Shown piece by piece: positions 36,334 to 45,574 of a stretch of 64,000 nt of DNA; within the stretch, counting starts at the first letter, position 1, and each line of letters begins with the position of its first letter. Origin of the DNA: Chlorophyllum brunneum (lineage: Eukaryota > Basidiomycota > Agaricomycetes > Agaricales > Agaricaceae). The translations under genes and the position numbers were made by a program. Under the pieces are notes generated by a model, which searched no databases, was not told where the DNA came from, and saw only the letters and a list, made by a program, of their open reading frames with translations. The stretch is from assembly GCA_963576785.1 (NCBI GenBank), contig OY756140.1, forward strand, positions 1,364,001-1,428,000, in the 5' to 3' direction.

Positions 36334-37273
36334 ATGGCCGCCAACCTCTCTGGTCTCTCTGCATCTGTCACTCGCATCCTCTATCTGACCGGGTTTCCGA
36401 AAGAGCTCAAGACAAAAGACATCCAGAGCGCTTTCACCGAGTTTGAGAATCAGAGTGGGGGCTTTAAAATCAAGTGGAAAGACGACACTAGCCTTCTCAT
36501 CGTGTTCCAGGATCCTACTGTTGGTGAGTATATTGTCTTCTCGTGGCTGCTTTTCAGGAGCCAGCTTTCATTACTTTGGCCCCAAGCGTAATGTTCACAC
36601 ATTGACTGATTTATTTTGCCCGGCTTTTCCTCTAGCCAAACGCGCATATCTCCACACCCTGGCTTTCCCTCCTTCTGTTCTCTCATCGTCTAATGGTCAA
36701 ACTGCTTCGATTCGTCCTTATGACGGTCCGGACGCCCAGTCTATAATCCAAAACGTCAATTCGCGAGGGCAGCATAATCCCAGCGCCTCTCGCTCTCACA
36801 ACGCCCGGTCTGCGTCTATTTCCGTCTTTCCAAATGCCCGTAGCTTGTCGGGCACGACCAACCCCAACTACCGTGGTCTGAATGCGAGTACGAGCAATAA
36901 TAATAACATCACCATACCAGAGCATTCCTCCGGGCGGGAGCGAGAGCCATCTCCGACTCTGCCATCCCTGCCCTCACATCCAACGCTCAACAGTTTGATC
37001 AGCTCTTCTTTGGGTGAGGCCGTAGCTGGATCAAGCATCCCGTCGGACCCTGCGATCCTAACAACAAGTTTGCAGGCGTCGACCTCTGAGTCATCAGGTG
37101 GTCCACGTATCGGCGACCCCGGTAAACGAATGTTGGGTCACGCTCTTGGTGTCCGACATCCCGGTCTCGGGCATAGGGCTCTTGGCGGCAACGGAGGCAA
37201 TGGCTCGAATGGAACCGTTGAAAATATACGGAATGTCCAACGTGCCATGGGTGGACTCGTCGTTGCGGAGTAA
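36334..37273 (+). CDS. RRM-like protein with disordered tail (R3HCC1-like)
   Basis: Model: join(36334..36523,36636..37273), 275 aa. Residues about 12-75 read ILYLTGFPKELKTKDIQSAF ... IKWKDDTSLLIVFQD, then AKRAYLHTL after a 112-bp intron. This is the beta-alpha-beta pattern of an RRM-like fold as seen in the C-terminal part of R3HCC1/R3HCC1L. The remainder is Ser/Asn/Gly-rich and looks disordered. RNA binding is plausible but not shown; no RNP-1 aromatic signature is evident. The ATG at 36334 has a CCC context and lies after a pyrimidine-rich leader. Confidence 0.75.
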
Positions 37274-37739
37274 TGCCATGAGTGTCTAACTAGCTCGGTC
37301 GTCATCGTCTCGCGACAAACTTCCTCTCCTCAACCCCCAGAATAGGCGATTCCTCAGATGCACATTCCTTTCGTATTCTCCATGCTATCGCGAGTCGATA
37401 CAAAATCCTGTCCTTCCTCGATGCCCCGTTTCGTCGTGATTATACGTGGGATTGTATCATTTTGTGATATCGTAAACCTGCGTTTCACGTTCTCGCTCCT
37501 TGCTTTTTTTGATTGTTGGCGCCATTGATTTGATTTGAGATGGAAGGGTGTTTATGCAATACTGTGTCGTATGCTGGGGGGAGCTTTGACCGAAGTAATA
37601 CATAACTCGTAGTGTCGTGGTCTTGTATACAACCTCTTAATGTTGCACCTGTCATCGTCTGCGTGTGGGGCTTGTGATGAACTCCAAACTGGGCAGTGCC
37701 TGTTGTTTACATACCTTGTTCCGTCCTCCAGGCCTCATC
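37274..37739. other. intergenic, no gene seen
   Basis: About 465 bp: the 3' flank of the RRM-like gene and the promoter of the next gene. An upstream in-frame extension (37665-37739) precedes the chosen ATG and could be a longer N-terminus. Confidence 0.5.
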
Positions 37740-38671
37740 ATGAGAGATAAAGACACTCATGGATTTCCGCCTGGGTATTTTGTCATCCGCTCCGTTGCCT
37801 CGAATCGGCTCTTGGACGTGGGGGGTGATTCCGTCGAAGACGGAACGGAAGTCTTACTGTGGCCAGAGAAAGAGACGTCGTTGGTCGAGAGTCTGCCTCC
37901 TTCCTCTGTACCCTGAGCGGGAAGGCTGATCGCAGAACCAGGTTTCAGGGACCCAGATGCGAATAACCAAGTCTTTTTCATCGACACATCTGGTGCTCTT
38001 TGTTCAAGGTCATCAGGACACGCCATCGATGTCGAAGGTGGGTTTAAAACATTATCGACAAGGCCTGTTCATCTTATTATACCATAGGCGACCGTATAGT
38101 CCTGCGTCATCGCCGCCCCGTGTCTTATCCGTACCCGAACTCATACTCTCATCCTCTTCCCAAATTCCAGTACAACACCCAGACTGGCGAAATTACCGCC
38201 CATTTCAGCCATGACCCTAACTATCCACCTTCATCTCCCGCTGCATCCACGACCATTCATGAATCTACAATGGGTTCTAGCGTTTCGGCCATAGCTGGCT
38301 CCTGGAACAACAGGAAATACTTTCTCGTTTCTCAGCCCATGCGAAAGCCGCGAACGATCCTGGATGATGCATCTGAAATATTAACGACCGCGGTCAACAG
38401 TCCAATCAATTTCTTCGCAAGCGCTTTTGGAAAGAATGCTGCAAGGCCGGATGAAGTATTTGATGGGAATATCGACCTGAAAGAAGAAGAGGTTGTTGAA
38501 GAAGAGCGAGGAGAAGAAGGCGAGGTGGACAACTCGCCAGAGTTGGAACGTCGTGTGAGGGTAATTGGTATTGCCAAGGACAGTGAAGGCGGGCTAGGCG
38601 ACAGAGCTCTGAGACGAAGGCAATGGCTTGTCGATTCCCTGAGGAGAACCAACGCCAGAACTGGCACATGA
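37740..38671 (+). CDS. beta-trefoil (ricin-B-like/MIR-like fold) domain protein
   Basis: Model: join(37740..37890,37942..38037,38088..38671), 276 aa. The N-terminal ~100 residues have the trefoil-type pattern GYFVIRSVASNRLLDV, GTEVLLWPEKE, NNQVFFIDTSGAL, GHAIDVEGDRIVLRHRRPV. The C-terminal part contains KYFLVSQPMRKPRTILDDAS, an acidic run (KEEEVVEEERGEEGE) and a basic end. No signal peptide is visible, so it is likely intracellular. Similar two-part proteins occur in other mushrooms, but I know no assigned function; ligand binding is only inferred from the fold. Start uncertain, since the frame is open further upstream. Confidence 0.75.
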
Positions 38672-39752
38672 AATGAGTTACTGTATGTACTCACTTCCAA
38701 CTGAATTGTATTTGTACATATACGAGGCCAGGTTCTATCCCTTGCCTGCGACTTAGGGTTTCGTGCATTTGAACATCTGAAGAATCGGCCTCGTGGGGAT
38801 CGCGTCCTTAGATTGCTTGAGCGGTCGGATATTGTGTTCGTGGCATATTTCAAAGTCGGCCGTCATTTCAAATCGCCCTGTCTTATCCATCGATGAACTC
38901 TATTGCGAAAAGGATCAAGTGCATAAACCCCAGCCAAATGTCTTGTTCATGAGTTTCGAATGTTTTAACCACAAGTTTGTCTCATGCCAATTATGAGTGC
39001 ATTCGGGTGTGGTCAAATATTCTGAACACGATGTTGCACGAAGTATAATCTAGGCTCGCATTCACTCCACCACGCTAGTCGCTCTGCACTTAATGCACAA
39101 TGTTCATGTGCCACAAGATAGGGCTTTTTTAAAACCATTTGCTAATCTCCAGGGATGGATATCGTGCGCTCAGGCGTTCTGGATATACAGGCGAAAGGGG
39201 TCTTTCGCACCAGGCAATCGTCTAGGTGTTGGAAAGTCCCATAGCGTTCCCGTGCGGATAAAAATATCATGGGCCGTAGAAAGGGGGGTACAGAACAGTC
39301 CAGTAGTAGTGCAAGACTGGGTACCCGCCTGGCTTCACTATCAGGAGGCTCGCCACGAGACCGAGGGCGTGCAGCTTTTTTTTGTCAAGTTGGGAAGTGG
39401 TTGATCTTGCGCAGGTAACGAGCGGCATGCACGGGAGAGAGTATACGGATGTGGAGGCGGGGTGGGGGAACGGTCAACGACCAGCTACCATTTAGACTTC
39501 CCACACTCCCACCACTCATGCGGACAGAATAGCGAAAGTTCACGGTCATTCGTCAGAAAGTGCGATTTCTTCTGGCGCCTATGATTATAGCACACTGGTT
39601 AATGACTTGAGGTCATTGCAGTACACGGTTTGCATTACCCGTCGTCATATCAGGTACATTGACTTATGAAATCTGTATGATTTCTCGTCATGCAAAACGC
39701 GCGGCGTCACTGAATCGTTTAGCTGATCACGGGGATTCAGGGTTCTTGAAAA
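38672..39752. other. 1.1-kb convergent intergenic region
   Basis: It separates the stops of the beta-trefoil gene and the methyltransferase. Short ORFs (for example 39093-39404) lack motifs. Nothing further seen. Confidence 0.55.
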
Positions 39753-41232
39753 CTAGCACTGTGCTACGACACGGAATAGATACACGTTTTCTTGTCCTGG
39801 TGACACTTCGAGAAATTCCGGGAAAGCACTTTGATCAGTGTTTACCGGGACCTGCGTAATTTGAAGGCCTGTCGCTGCGAGCTTGCTGAGTATATGTGTA
39901 GGAGACATGCGAATAATATTTACCTTCAACTCCAGTCACGAAGGCATCCACAGTGGTGGGATTGCGAACAGTCAAGGCTACCAAGGCGTACCTCCTTAGA
40001 TGACAGCTTGTCCCCGATAGTATGAGAACGAGAACGCCCACTAGAGCAGGGATCAAAGATGGATCGAAAACCTAATACAGCAACTTTAGGGCAATCGGAG
40101 GGAATGGACTAGAAGTAACGTACAATATCTGCGCCTAATACAACATCTGGTTTGATCTTGTTTTCCAACAGGGAAATCAAAACATTTCGTTGGTCATCAT
40201 CCAGCGAAGTGGACCAATCCAGTGCTTGCACATGAATGTCAGGATGAGTCGATGATAGGTCTTTCAGGTGGGGTAAGAATGGACCGAGCAATGATATTCT
40301 GCACTTACTGCACTCAAGGTGAATGTTGTCCTGGCAGCGGGTAAGGACATCGTGATTGAGGTCAGTCAAGTACAAAGAACCGAGATGCTTCTCCGTGCTG
40401 GACGCTGCTGATGGTTGAGTCTGCAAAGCCGCAACGAGGATGCCCAAAAAGCCGACTCCGGACCCGAGTTCAAGCACTCGTTTGGACGCTACTGCATCTA
40501 CTCGAATAACTTTTCGTGATCACACTACATTCCGGGGGCTTGCGTACCTGTGTGCTGTGTGAGGTAGTGAGCTAAGGCGAAGCTGGCCCTCCACGTCCGC
40601 AGACCGGTGGTACCACCCTCAATCATCCTCCTGGATTCTAATAGTGTGATCCTTTGATACTGGGATAGGTTGACCATATTATGTGTCCCATCAGAAATCG
40701 GCCTTCCAGGGTTTTGTGATGTTGACAGCCAATAGTGAGTAACATAAGATTCTGATGGTGGGTGGTGATGAACAGGCAGCCCACGGCCACAAACCTGTCC
40801 CCGATTTTCAGGGTTTGAAGAGCCAATGACTCTGTATAAACACATGTTAGGCCATAAGCTAGCTTACGGCCAGGATACATACAGTCCAGAAGAGGGTAAC
40901 AAGCCCAAATAACGCTCGTAAATTCTTTCATCAATCTCAAAATCGCTGGCCTAAGTCGAGCAAGTCATTGCGAAGCCAGTATGCACGACATAAAAGCTGC
41001 ACACCTCTGACTGCGACCCCAATTCCATGTTTTCGATAGCCCATTTCCAGAAGTCTTTTTGATATTGCACAGATGGTGGGTAGGATGTAAAGTGGGGGTT
41101 TGTAAGGATTGAATTAAGCAGAAAATCGTGAACCTTTGCAGTGGGAATATTGTGAGGCCAATTGAATGATTTTGGGGGGCCAAGTGAAGCGAAGCCTCTG
41201 AGAATGTCGAAGAGTTCATGTTCAATAAGCAT
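39753..41232 (-). CDS. EFM3/FAM86-type protein-lysine methyltransferase (EF2-specific family)
   Basis: Model: complement(join(39753..39874,39924..40071,40124..40260,40309..40497,40548..40831,40883..40950,41005..41232)), 391 aa. The FAM86 layout is recognisable: YPPSVQYQKDFWKWAIE, then SESYVTHYWL, LLESRRMIEGGTTGLRTWRA, the SAM-binding motif I VLELGSGVGFLGILVA and post-I YLTDLNHDVLTRCQDNI. KPDVVLGADI with VFDPSLIPAL and the conserved ALVALTVRNPTTVDAF complete it. Human FAM86A (EEF2KMT) and yeast Efm3 trimethylate one lysine of EF2. The EF2 gene lies 3.7 kb away on the other strand. The intron at 40308-40261 (48 bp, perfect GTAAGT donor) is in frame and could be retained. The second exon junction and the sequence after it are the least conserved part. 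Confidence 0.88.
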
Positions 41233-41331
41233 GTCAATGTCATTGAACACCCCAGTCACCAGCCAAAACCGGCCGTAAAGCTCTCACGTGACATCAACTA
41301 AAATGCCCTACAATTTTTGCCAACCCAACCA
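41233..41331. promoter_or_regulatory. 99-bp bidirectional promoter (EFM3-like / Bot1)
   Basis: The whole space between the two divergent start codons is 99 bp, so both genes must share core promoter elements. No TATA box is obvious. Confidence 0.5.
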
Positions 41332-42915
41332 ATGCTCCCTCTTCTCCAGCATACGTCCAGATTTCCGTCAGTCGCGCGCTCATGTCTACGTGTCCGCCTT
41401 TCTTATGCTACACGTCGTAGTATCTCTGTGACACCCACTCGATGGTCGACATCTGCTCCGGAGCCACCCACTCCCGAAGAAGAGGCTGAACTTGAGGCTG
41501 TAAACCCAGAACCCATACTGGAGGTTGATGAAGAGGTCGCAGACATCCCAGAGGATAACGAAGCCGGGGATGGCTCTGAAAGTCGTAGCTGGAAACCCCG
41601 GTCCTATAACGAATTTTTGTCGAGCATTGGTGCTAAATACAAGTTTGCAAAGCCCACCAGCTGGCTAGGCGGTGAAGTCGTATGTACCAGTGCTTTCGAT
41701 TCGTGGGGTGCATGCTTCCTGACGTAACTTTGCCCTTAGCCATTCCCTATGAACCCCAGCTTCAAGCCTCCTCCACCACAGTCAGATGCCGTTCGGCAGG
41801 AGATTTATAACAAGTTTATGCTAGATCCCAAGAAGAACAACATTCGAATGTTATCTCAGCACTATCACCTCAGCCTCAAGCGTGTTGACGCTATTCTACG
41901 CCTCAAGGGCCTGGAGCATTCCTGGTATAAGGTTAGTCCCGCCGGAACCCCTGCAGTTTAGCTTCCATGACTTGATGAGTCAAAACAATTATTTCGATTA
42001 GTCTTTAAGACAAAAGAGTGGTTACATTACCATGAACACTGATTTCTCTCGTTCTCCATTATGCCATAGCTTGGGCTGACCCTTTCTTCCTGTAGGTAAA
42101 ATTTCCGGATCTCAAGCAATTGAGCAGCGTTGACCCTCTCTGTGTCTTCGTCAAATTGCGGTCATCTATAGGAAGTGAGTGCACGGACTCTTTTTCACAT
42201 CCAGTTATGATGAGTTTATCATCATTCGCGATTTGGAAGACCTTCTGTGGTGCCTTACATCATCCAGAATGTGGTTATAGCGCTTTCAACCCCATCTGAA
42301 TTTTCTTAGTTCTTCCCACTCACCCACAGTCACTAATATCTTCTCAGAACAAACAGATTCAATACGGCTTCCAGACGGGGATGGAGAAAATTCTGGGTGT
42401 ACGGCGCAACAAAGCAGAACACACACTTGGCGGTACTTCGCGATGGGACGTTATGGAAGCCGACAGCCTTGAGCAAGACGAAAATCGTGATGCTCAGCGC
42501 CAGAGGTATCAGCGCCATTACTGGGAATCAGTCCCCGATGATGGCCGGGTATGTTTGCTTTCCTCTCCGGCTCCAGGCCCAAGCTCTGATTGCGTTGTAG
42601 GAACCCATTGTTCCAGCTTCACTTGAACATGCGAAAAAACTCGCCCAGAGACTCGTCAAGTTTGAGGAGGACCAGAAGTCGACTCACCCCCGACTCATGC
42701 CACAGTTCCCTGACACCAAGTACCTCAAGACTCCAGCGAAAATACAGACGCTTGAGAAGCCAGGCCGCCCGACCATTGAGATCCAGGACGTGGGAGGCAG
42801 GTTCCTTGACCTCAACGATAGGCTTAAGCGAATTGCCGTGGCCGAACGGCGAGCAAGGGAGAAGCAGAAGAAGCGCGAGAAGCGGAAAGCCACTATCCTG
42901 GCTTCCAAGTCATGA
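41332..42915 (+). CDS. mitochondrial ribosomal small-subunit protein mS45 (Bot1 family)
   Basis: Model: join(41332..41679,41740..41931,42348..42548,42601..42915), 351 aa. The N-terminus (LPLLQHTSRFPSVARSCLRV ... SYATRRS) is an Arg-rich mitochondrial presequence. The conserved core reads KYKFAKPTSWLGGEVPFPM, then NPSFKPPPPQSD, NIRMLSQHYHLSLKRVDAIL, RLKGLEHSWYK and GFQTGMEKILGVR, as in S. pombe Bot1 and yeast Mrps35. It ends in a basic helix. It functions in mitochondrial translation. The intron between exons 2 and 3 is 416 bp, eight times the local norm, and contains candidate C/D snoRNA elements and a pseudo-exon (see findings). The ATG at 41332 was chosen because the frame has no earlier ATG. 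Confidence 0.92.
41967..42050 (+). ncRNA. candidate intronic C/D-box snoRNA
   Basis: Inside the 416-bp Bot1 intron. A C-box-like TGATGA (41973-41978) and a D-box CTGA (42039-42042) are 60 bp apart. Between them, positions 41993-42006 (TTCGATTAGTCTTT) are a perfect 14-nt complement of AAAGACTAATCGAA, a universally conserved large-subunit rRNA segment known to be 2'-O-methylated under snR39/snR59/U51-type guides. Against it: the base before the C box is T rather than purine, no clear terminal stem flanks the boxes, and no canonical D' box follows the guide. The rRNA match is recalled from memory, not aligned. Confidence 0.45.
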
Positions 42916-42992
42916 TGAGATGTTGCTGATGGGTCTTTCGAAGCTTCTATGTCCGGGATCACTTTAGTCAATAATTCATTTTTGTACCAGCT

Positions 42993-43545
42993 TCACATGG
43001 ACGATATCACTGAACCTTCTACACTAAGGTCATATATGGTGATTCTTCCAAAAAAATCTGAACTCTCTTCAAATACAAGTTTGATCGTCCTAACACCACC
43101 AACCATTATGGTACTAACTGGGTGGAGATCGAAGGTCTGTCGTCGATTGACATCCTCGGGGTAGATGATCGCCAGAGGTTGCCATTCCTTTGTTGATTCC
43201 ATTGAGAGGGGGATCAGAATTGTACATTGGGTCCCCACGAAACCCCCTTGAAAGACCAGAGATACACGCCGGGGGATCACCGCATTTTCAAAGTTCAACT
43301 GAATGAATTGCGGCAAGCCCTACGGTCTGGTAAGCTTCCCTACTTTGGCTGGTGTGGGGGGACAAACCTGCTGTGATGTCCAACAGGTTTCGATATTGCC
43401 ATCAATCAAATTTTTCTTGCCTACTGATTTATCAAGCGTTGAGCTGACTCTGTAGATGGCTCTGTCTGTGGCGTCGCGTAGGCTCAATGAGCACTTACTT
43501 AATGGCCGTAGTGCTGTCGACCAAGGATACGAGTTGGTTTGCCAT
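42993..43545 (-). CDS. NR2C2AP-like protein (F5/8-type discoidin fold)
   Basis: Model: complement(join(42993..43319,43368..43449,43499..43545)), 151 aa (human NR2C2AP is 139 aa). Conserved stretches: VSSTLDKSVGKKNLIDGN, ETCWTSQQGLPQFIQLNF, RRVSLVFQGGFVGTQC, PEDVNRRQTFDL, and LVFEESSDFFGRITIYDL. This galactose-binding-like fold was named for its interaction with nuclear receptor TR4 in mammals; its role in fungi is unknown. A longer first exon starting at 43598 is open, but the GTAAGT at 43498 and the short MANQLVSLV start fit the family better. Confidence 0.88.
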
Positions 43546-43618
43546 GAAGAAAAGAAGGTTGGGTTGGCCGTGAGAACAGCTGGCTGCTTAGCTTCCATTA
43601 CCCCCAGACCACCTACTC
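43546..43618. promoter_or_regulatory. 73-bp bidirectional promoter (NR2C2AP-like / tyrosine phosphatase)
   Basis: The start codons of the divergent genes are separated by only 73 bp with no TATA box; both promoters must overlap, or one extends into the other gene. Confidence 0.45.
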
Positions 43619-44920
43619 ATGCCATCCTACCGCACCAACATTCCAGCGTGGCTCAACACTGCCTATACTGAATCCCACATTGGCCTCGTTCTTCGAACTC
43701 TCGCGGAACGCGAATCACGGCGCGAGAAGCTCAGATCAATCGGTCGACGTCAGGCCCGAGTACCGTCGACCTCTCCTGAGAGTAGCCCCGAGTCTTCACC
43801 CACGGACTCTCCTCATGACCCCATCGTCCAGGCTCACTGCGACCACTATTCCGTCGCCACTGCAAACAACCAACACAACATTCACTGTAATCGATATTGC
43901 GATGTTGTGCCTTACGACCGCACTCGGGTGATCGTCGAAGGTGGCGATGGTATGGGGCGGTATCTGAATGCTAATTGGGTGCTAGAATGCCATGGCCACA
44001 AGTGGTGGATAGCGACACAAGCACCGTTACCTACGACTACGCATGCATTCCTCAGCCTGATCATGCAGCCAATGACAAGGCCGCATAGCGTCCCATCCCC
44101 GTCACCTAAATCACACGGCGTAATAGAAGTGGCCGCGCCCACTTATGACACAAGTCGTATTCGAACGGTTGTCCAGCTTACAAGAAATGTAGAGAGTGGG
44201 AGAACGAAGGCTCATGCATATTTTCCTACCAAAGTTGGTAGCTCCATCATTGTACCTCCCGACGGTGGGTTACCGACTCCAGCACTCAAGGTCACGCTTT
44301 TGCAAACCCATGACCACAAGGATGCCCAATGTATTCAAAGCACTATCGCTATCACACCTATCGATCTTCTTACGACGCTCCAAGGGTCTGAACAGAATAC
44401 CCATGACGATGATGGTGAGAGCGAAGGTGAACATGGGGCGGGGGAACATGACAAGCGGGTCATCTTCCAACATTTGATGTACACTGCGTGGCCCGATCAC
44501 GGCGTTCCCAAAAACAAAGATCGGGCAAGTCTACTCGCCTTTTTGAAGCTTGTGGATGTGGTAAACCGGGATATGTCCTTGTGTAACTATCCACCCACAC
44601 CACTACCTCCTCTTCAGAAACAATACGACCCAGACCCCCCAATTGTGGTAGGGTGTTCCGCGGGTATTGGTCGGACCGGTTCCTTCATTGTACTGTCCTC
44701 CCTCTTGCGACAAAACAAGTTTTTGCTACCTGCTGCGCACCCAACACCTTCATTTGTCATTCCTCCGTCCCCTCTTGGTGCCTTACCACCGACATTGGCG
44801 AGAGATCTGGTTGCGGAAGAAATTGACTCCTTAAGGGAGCAAAGACCTCGTATGGTAGAAAGGCCGGAACAGACAATACTTGTGTATGAGCTCTTGATTG
44901 GCGCCTTCCAACGTACATGA
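43619..44920 (+). CDS. protein tyrosine phosphatase-like protein with altered signature motif
   Basis: An intronless ORF of 433 aa, unusual in this window. PTP landmarks in order: HCNRYCDVVPYDRTRVIV (KNRY loop), YLNANWVLECHGHKWWIATQ, IRTVVQLTRNVESGRTKAHA, FQHLMYTAWPDHGVPKNK (intact WPD loop), and the P-loop VVGCSAGIGRTGSF. EEIDSLREQRPRMVERPEQT with the Q-loop glutamine closes the domain. The catalytic Cys and Arg are present, but the invariant His of HCX5R is Gly (codon GGG at 44652-44654), and the usual TQGPL is TQAPL. Such a protein may be a slow phosphatase or a phosphotyrosine-binding pseudo-enzyme. Acidic/Ser insertions lie around residues 50-65 and 260-280. Confidence 0.88.
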   Translation: MPSYRTNIPAWLNTAYTESHIGLVLRTLAERESRREKLRSIGRRQARVPSTSPESSPESSPTDSPHDPIVQAHCDHYSVATANNQHNIHCNRYCDVVPYDRTRVIVEGGDGMGRYLNANWVLECHGHKWWIATQAPLPTTTHAFLSLIMQPMTRPHSVPSPSPKSHGVIEVAAPTYDTSRIRTVVQLTRNVESGRTKAHAYFPTKVGSSIIVPPDGGLPTPALKVTLLQTHDHKDAQCIQSTIAITPIDLLTTLQGSEQNTHDDDGESEGEHGAGEHDKRVIFQHLMYTAWPDHGVPKNKDRASLLAFLKLVDVVNRDMSLCNYPPTPLPPLQKQYDPDPPIVVGCSAGIGRTGSFIVLSSLLRQNKFLLPAAHPTPSFVIPPSPLGALPPTLARDLVAEEIDSLREQRPRMVERPEQTILVYELLIGAFQRT

Positions 44921-45574
44921 TTCATTTCCATGTTGGTCACCTCTGCGTCTTGGCAGTGATTTCTTCGTTTTATTGGGAGGGTTCATTCCCCAGTTTATAC
45001 AGTAGTCTTCTTGTGATCATGGAGATGCTATATTCGCATCAGGTCACAAAAGCGAGTGTGTTGACCTCGCAACTTCCATCTATCCATGTCATGGTGCATT
45101 TAGTTGTTGTCAAAGAGACAGGCTTCTCAGAGTTGTCTTGCGCTCATTCCCCAGATACGGTATGTGGAATAGCGTCCTCTATGTTTAAACCTGTCTTTTT
45201 ATGTTTACCTTCTTCCCACAATCGGCGATTTGAGCCACCTCGCCTTATCGGATCCCGATGGACGACATACCTGCCCTGTCATATTTCCAGCTTCGCAGCA
45301 CGGCAGACTTACCATGAGCTGACCCCTAAGCAACCCCCTCGCATATTGCCTTGGCTCACCAGTGGCCATAACCAATAAACGAGGAACTTCGGCTGCGCTG
45401 AATAAACAGTGGCCGTAGAAGGGCATCAGGAAGTCGCCATAAGACCGACTATGGGAAAGTCGTCGAAAAGAATCTCATATCGCCATCTGGAGCGATTTGG
45501 GGGTTTCAAAACTGATATAAGTACGATATCACGGCTGTCGGGGCTGGAATAAATAGGAGAGATCAACCACAGAT
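44921..45574. other. intergenic, no gene seen
   Basis: About 650 bp: the 3' flank of the phosphatase and the promoter of the quinone reductase gene. ORFs here show no family features. Confidence 0.55.

Noticed and set aside
42096..42174. Treating the 79-bp segment in the Bot1 intron as a constitutive coding exon
   Set aside because: No acceptor downstream restores the conserved GFQTGMEKILG frame after it; a direct 41931-42348 join fits the family.
43546..43598. Longer first exon for the NR2C2AP-like gene starting at 43598
   Set aside because: It requires ignoring a consensus GTAAGT donor and adds 30+ residues not seen in the family.
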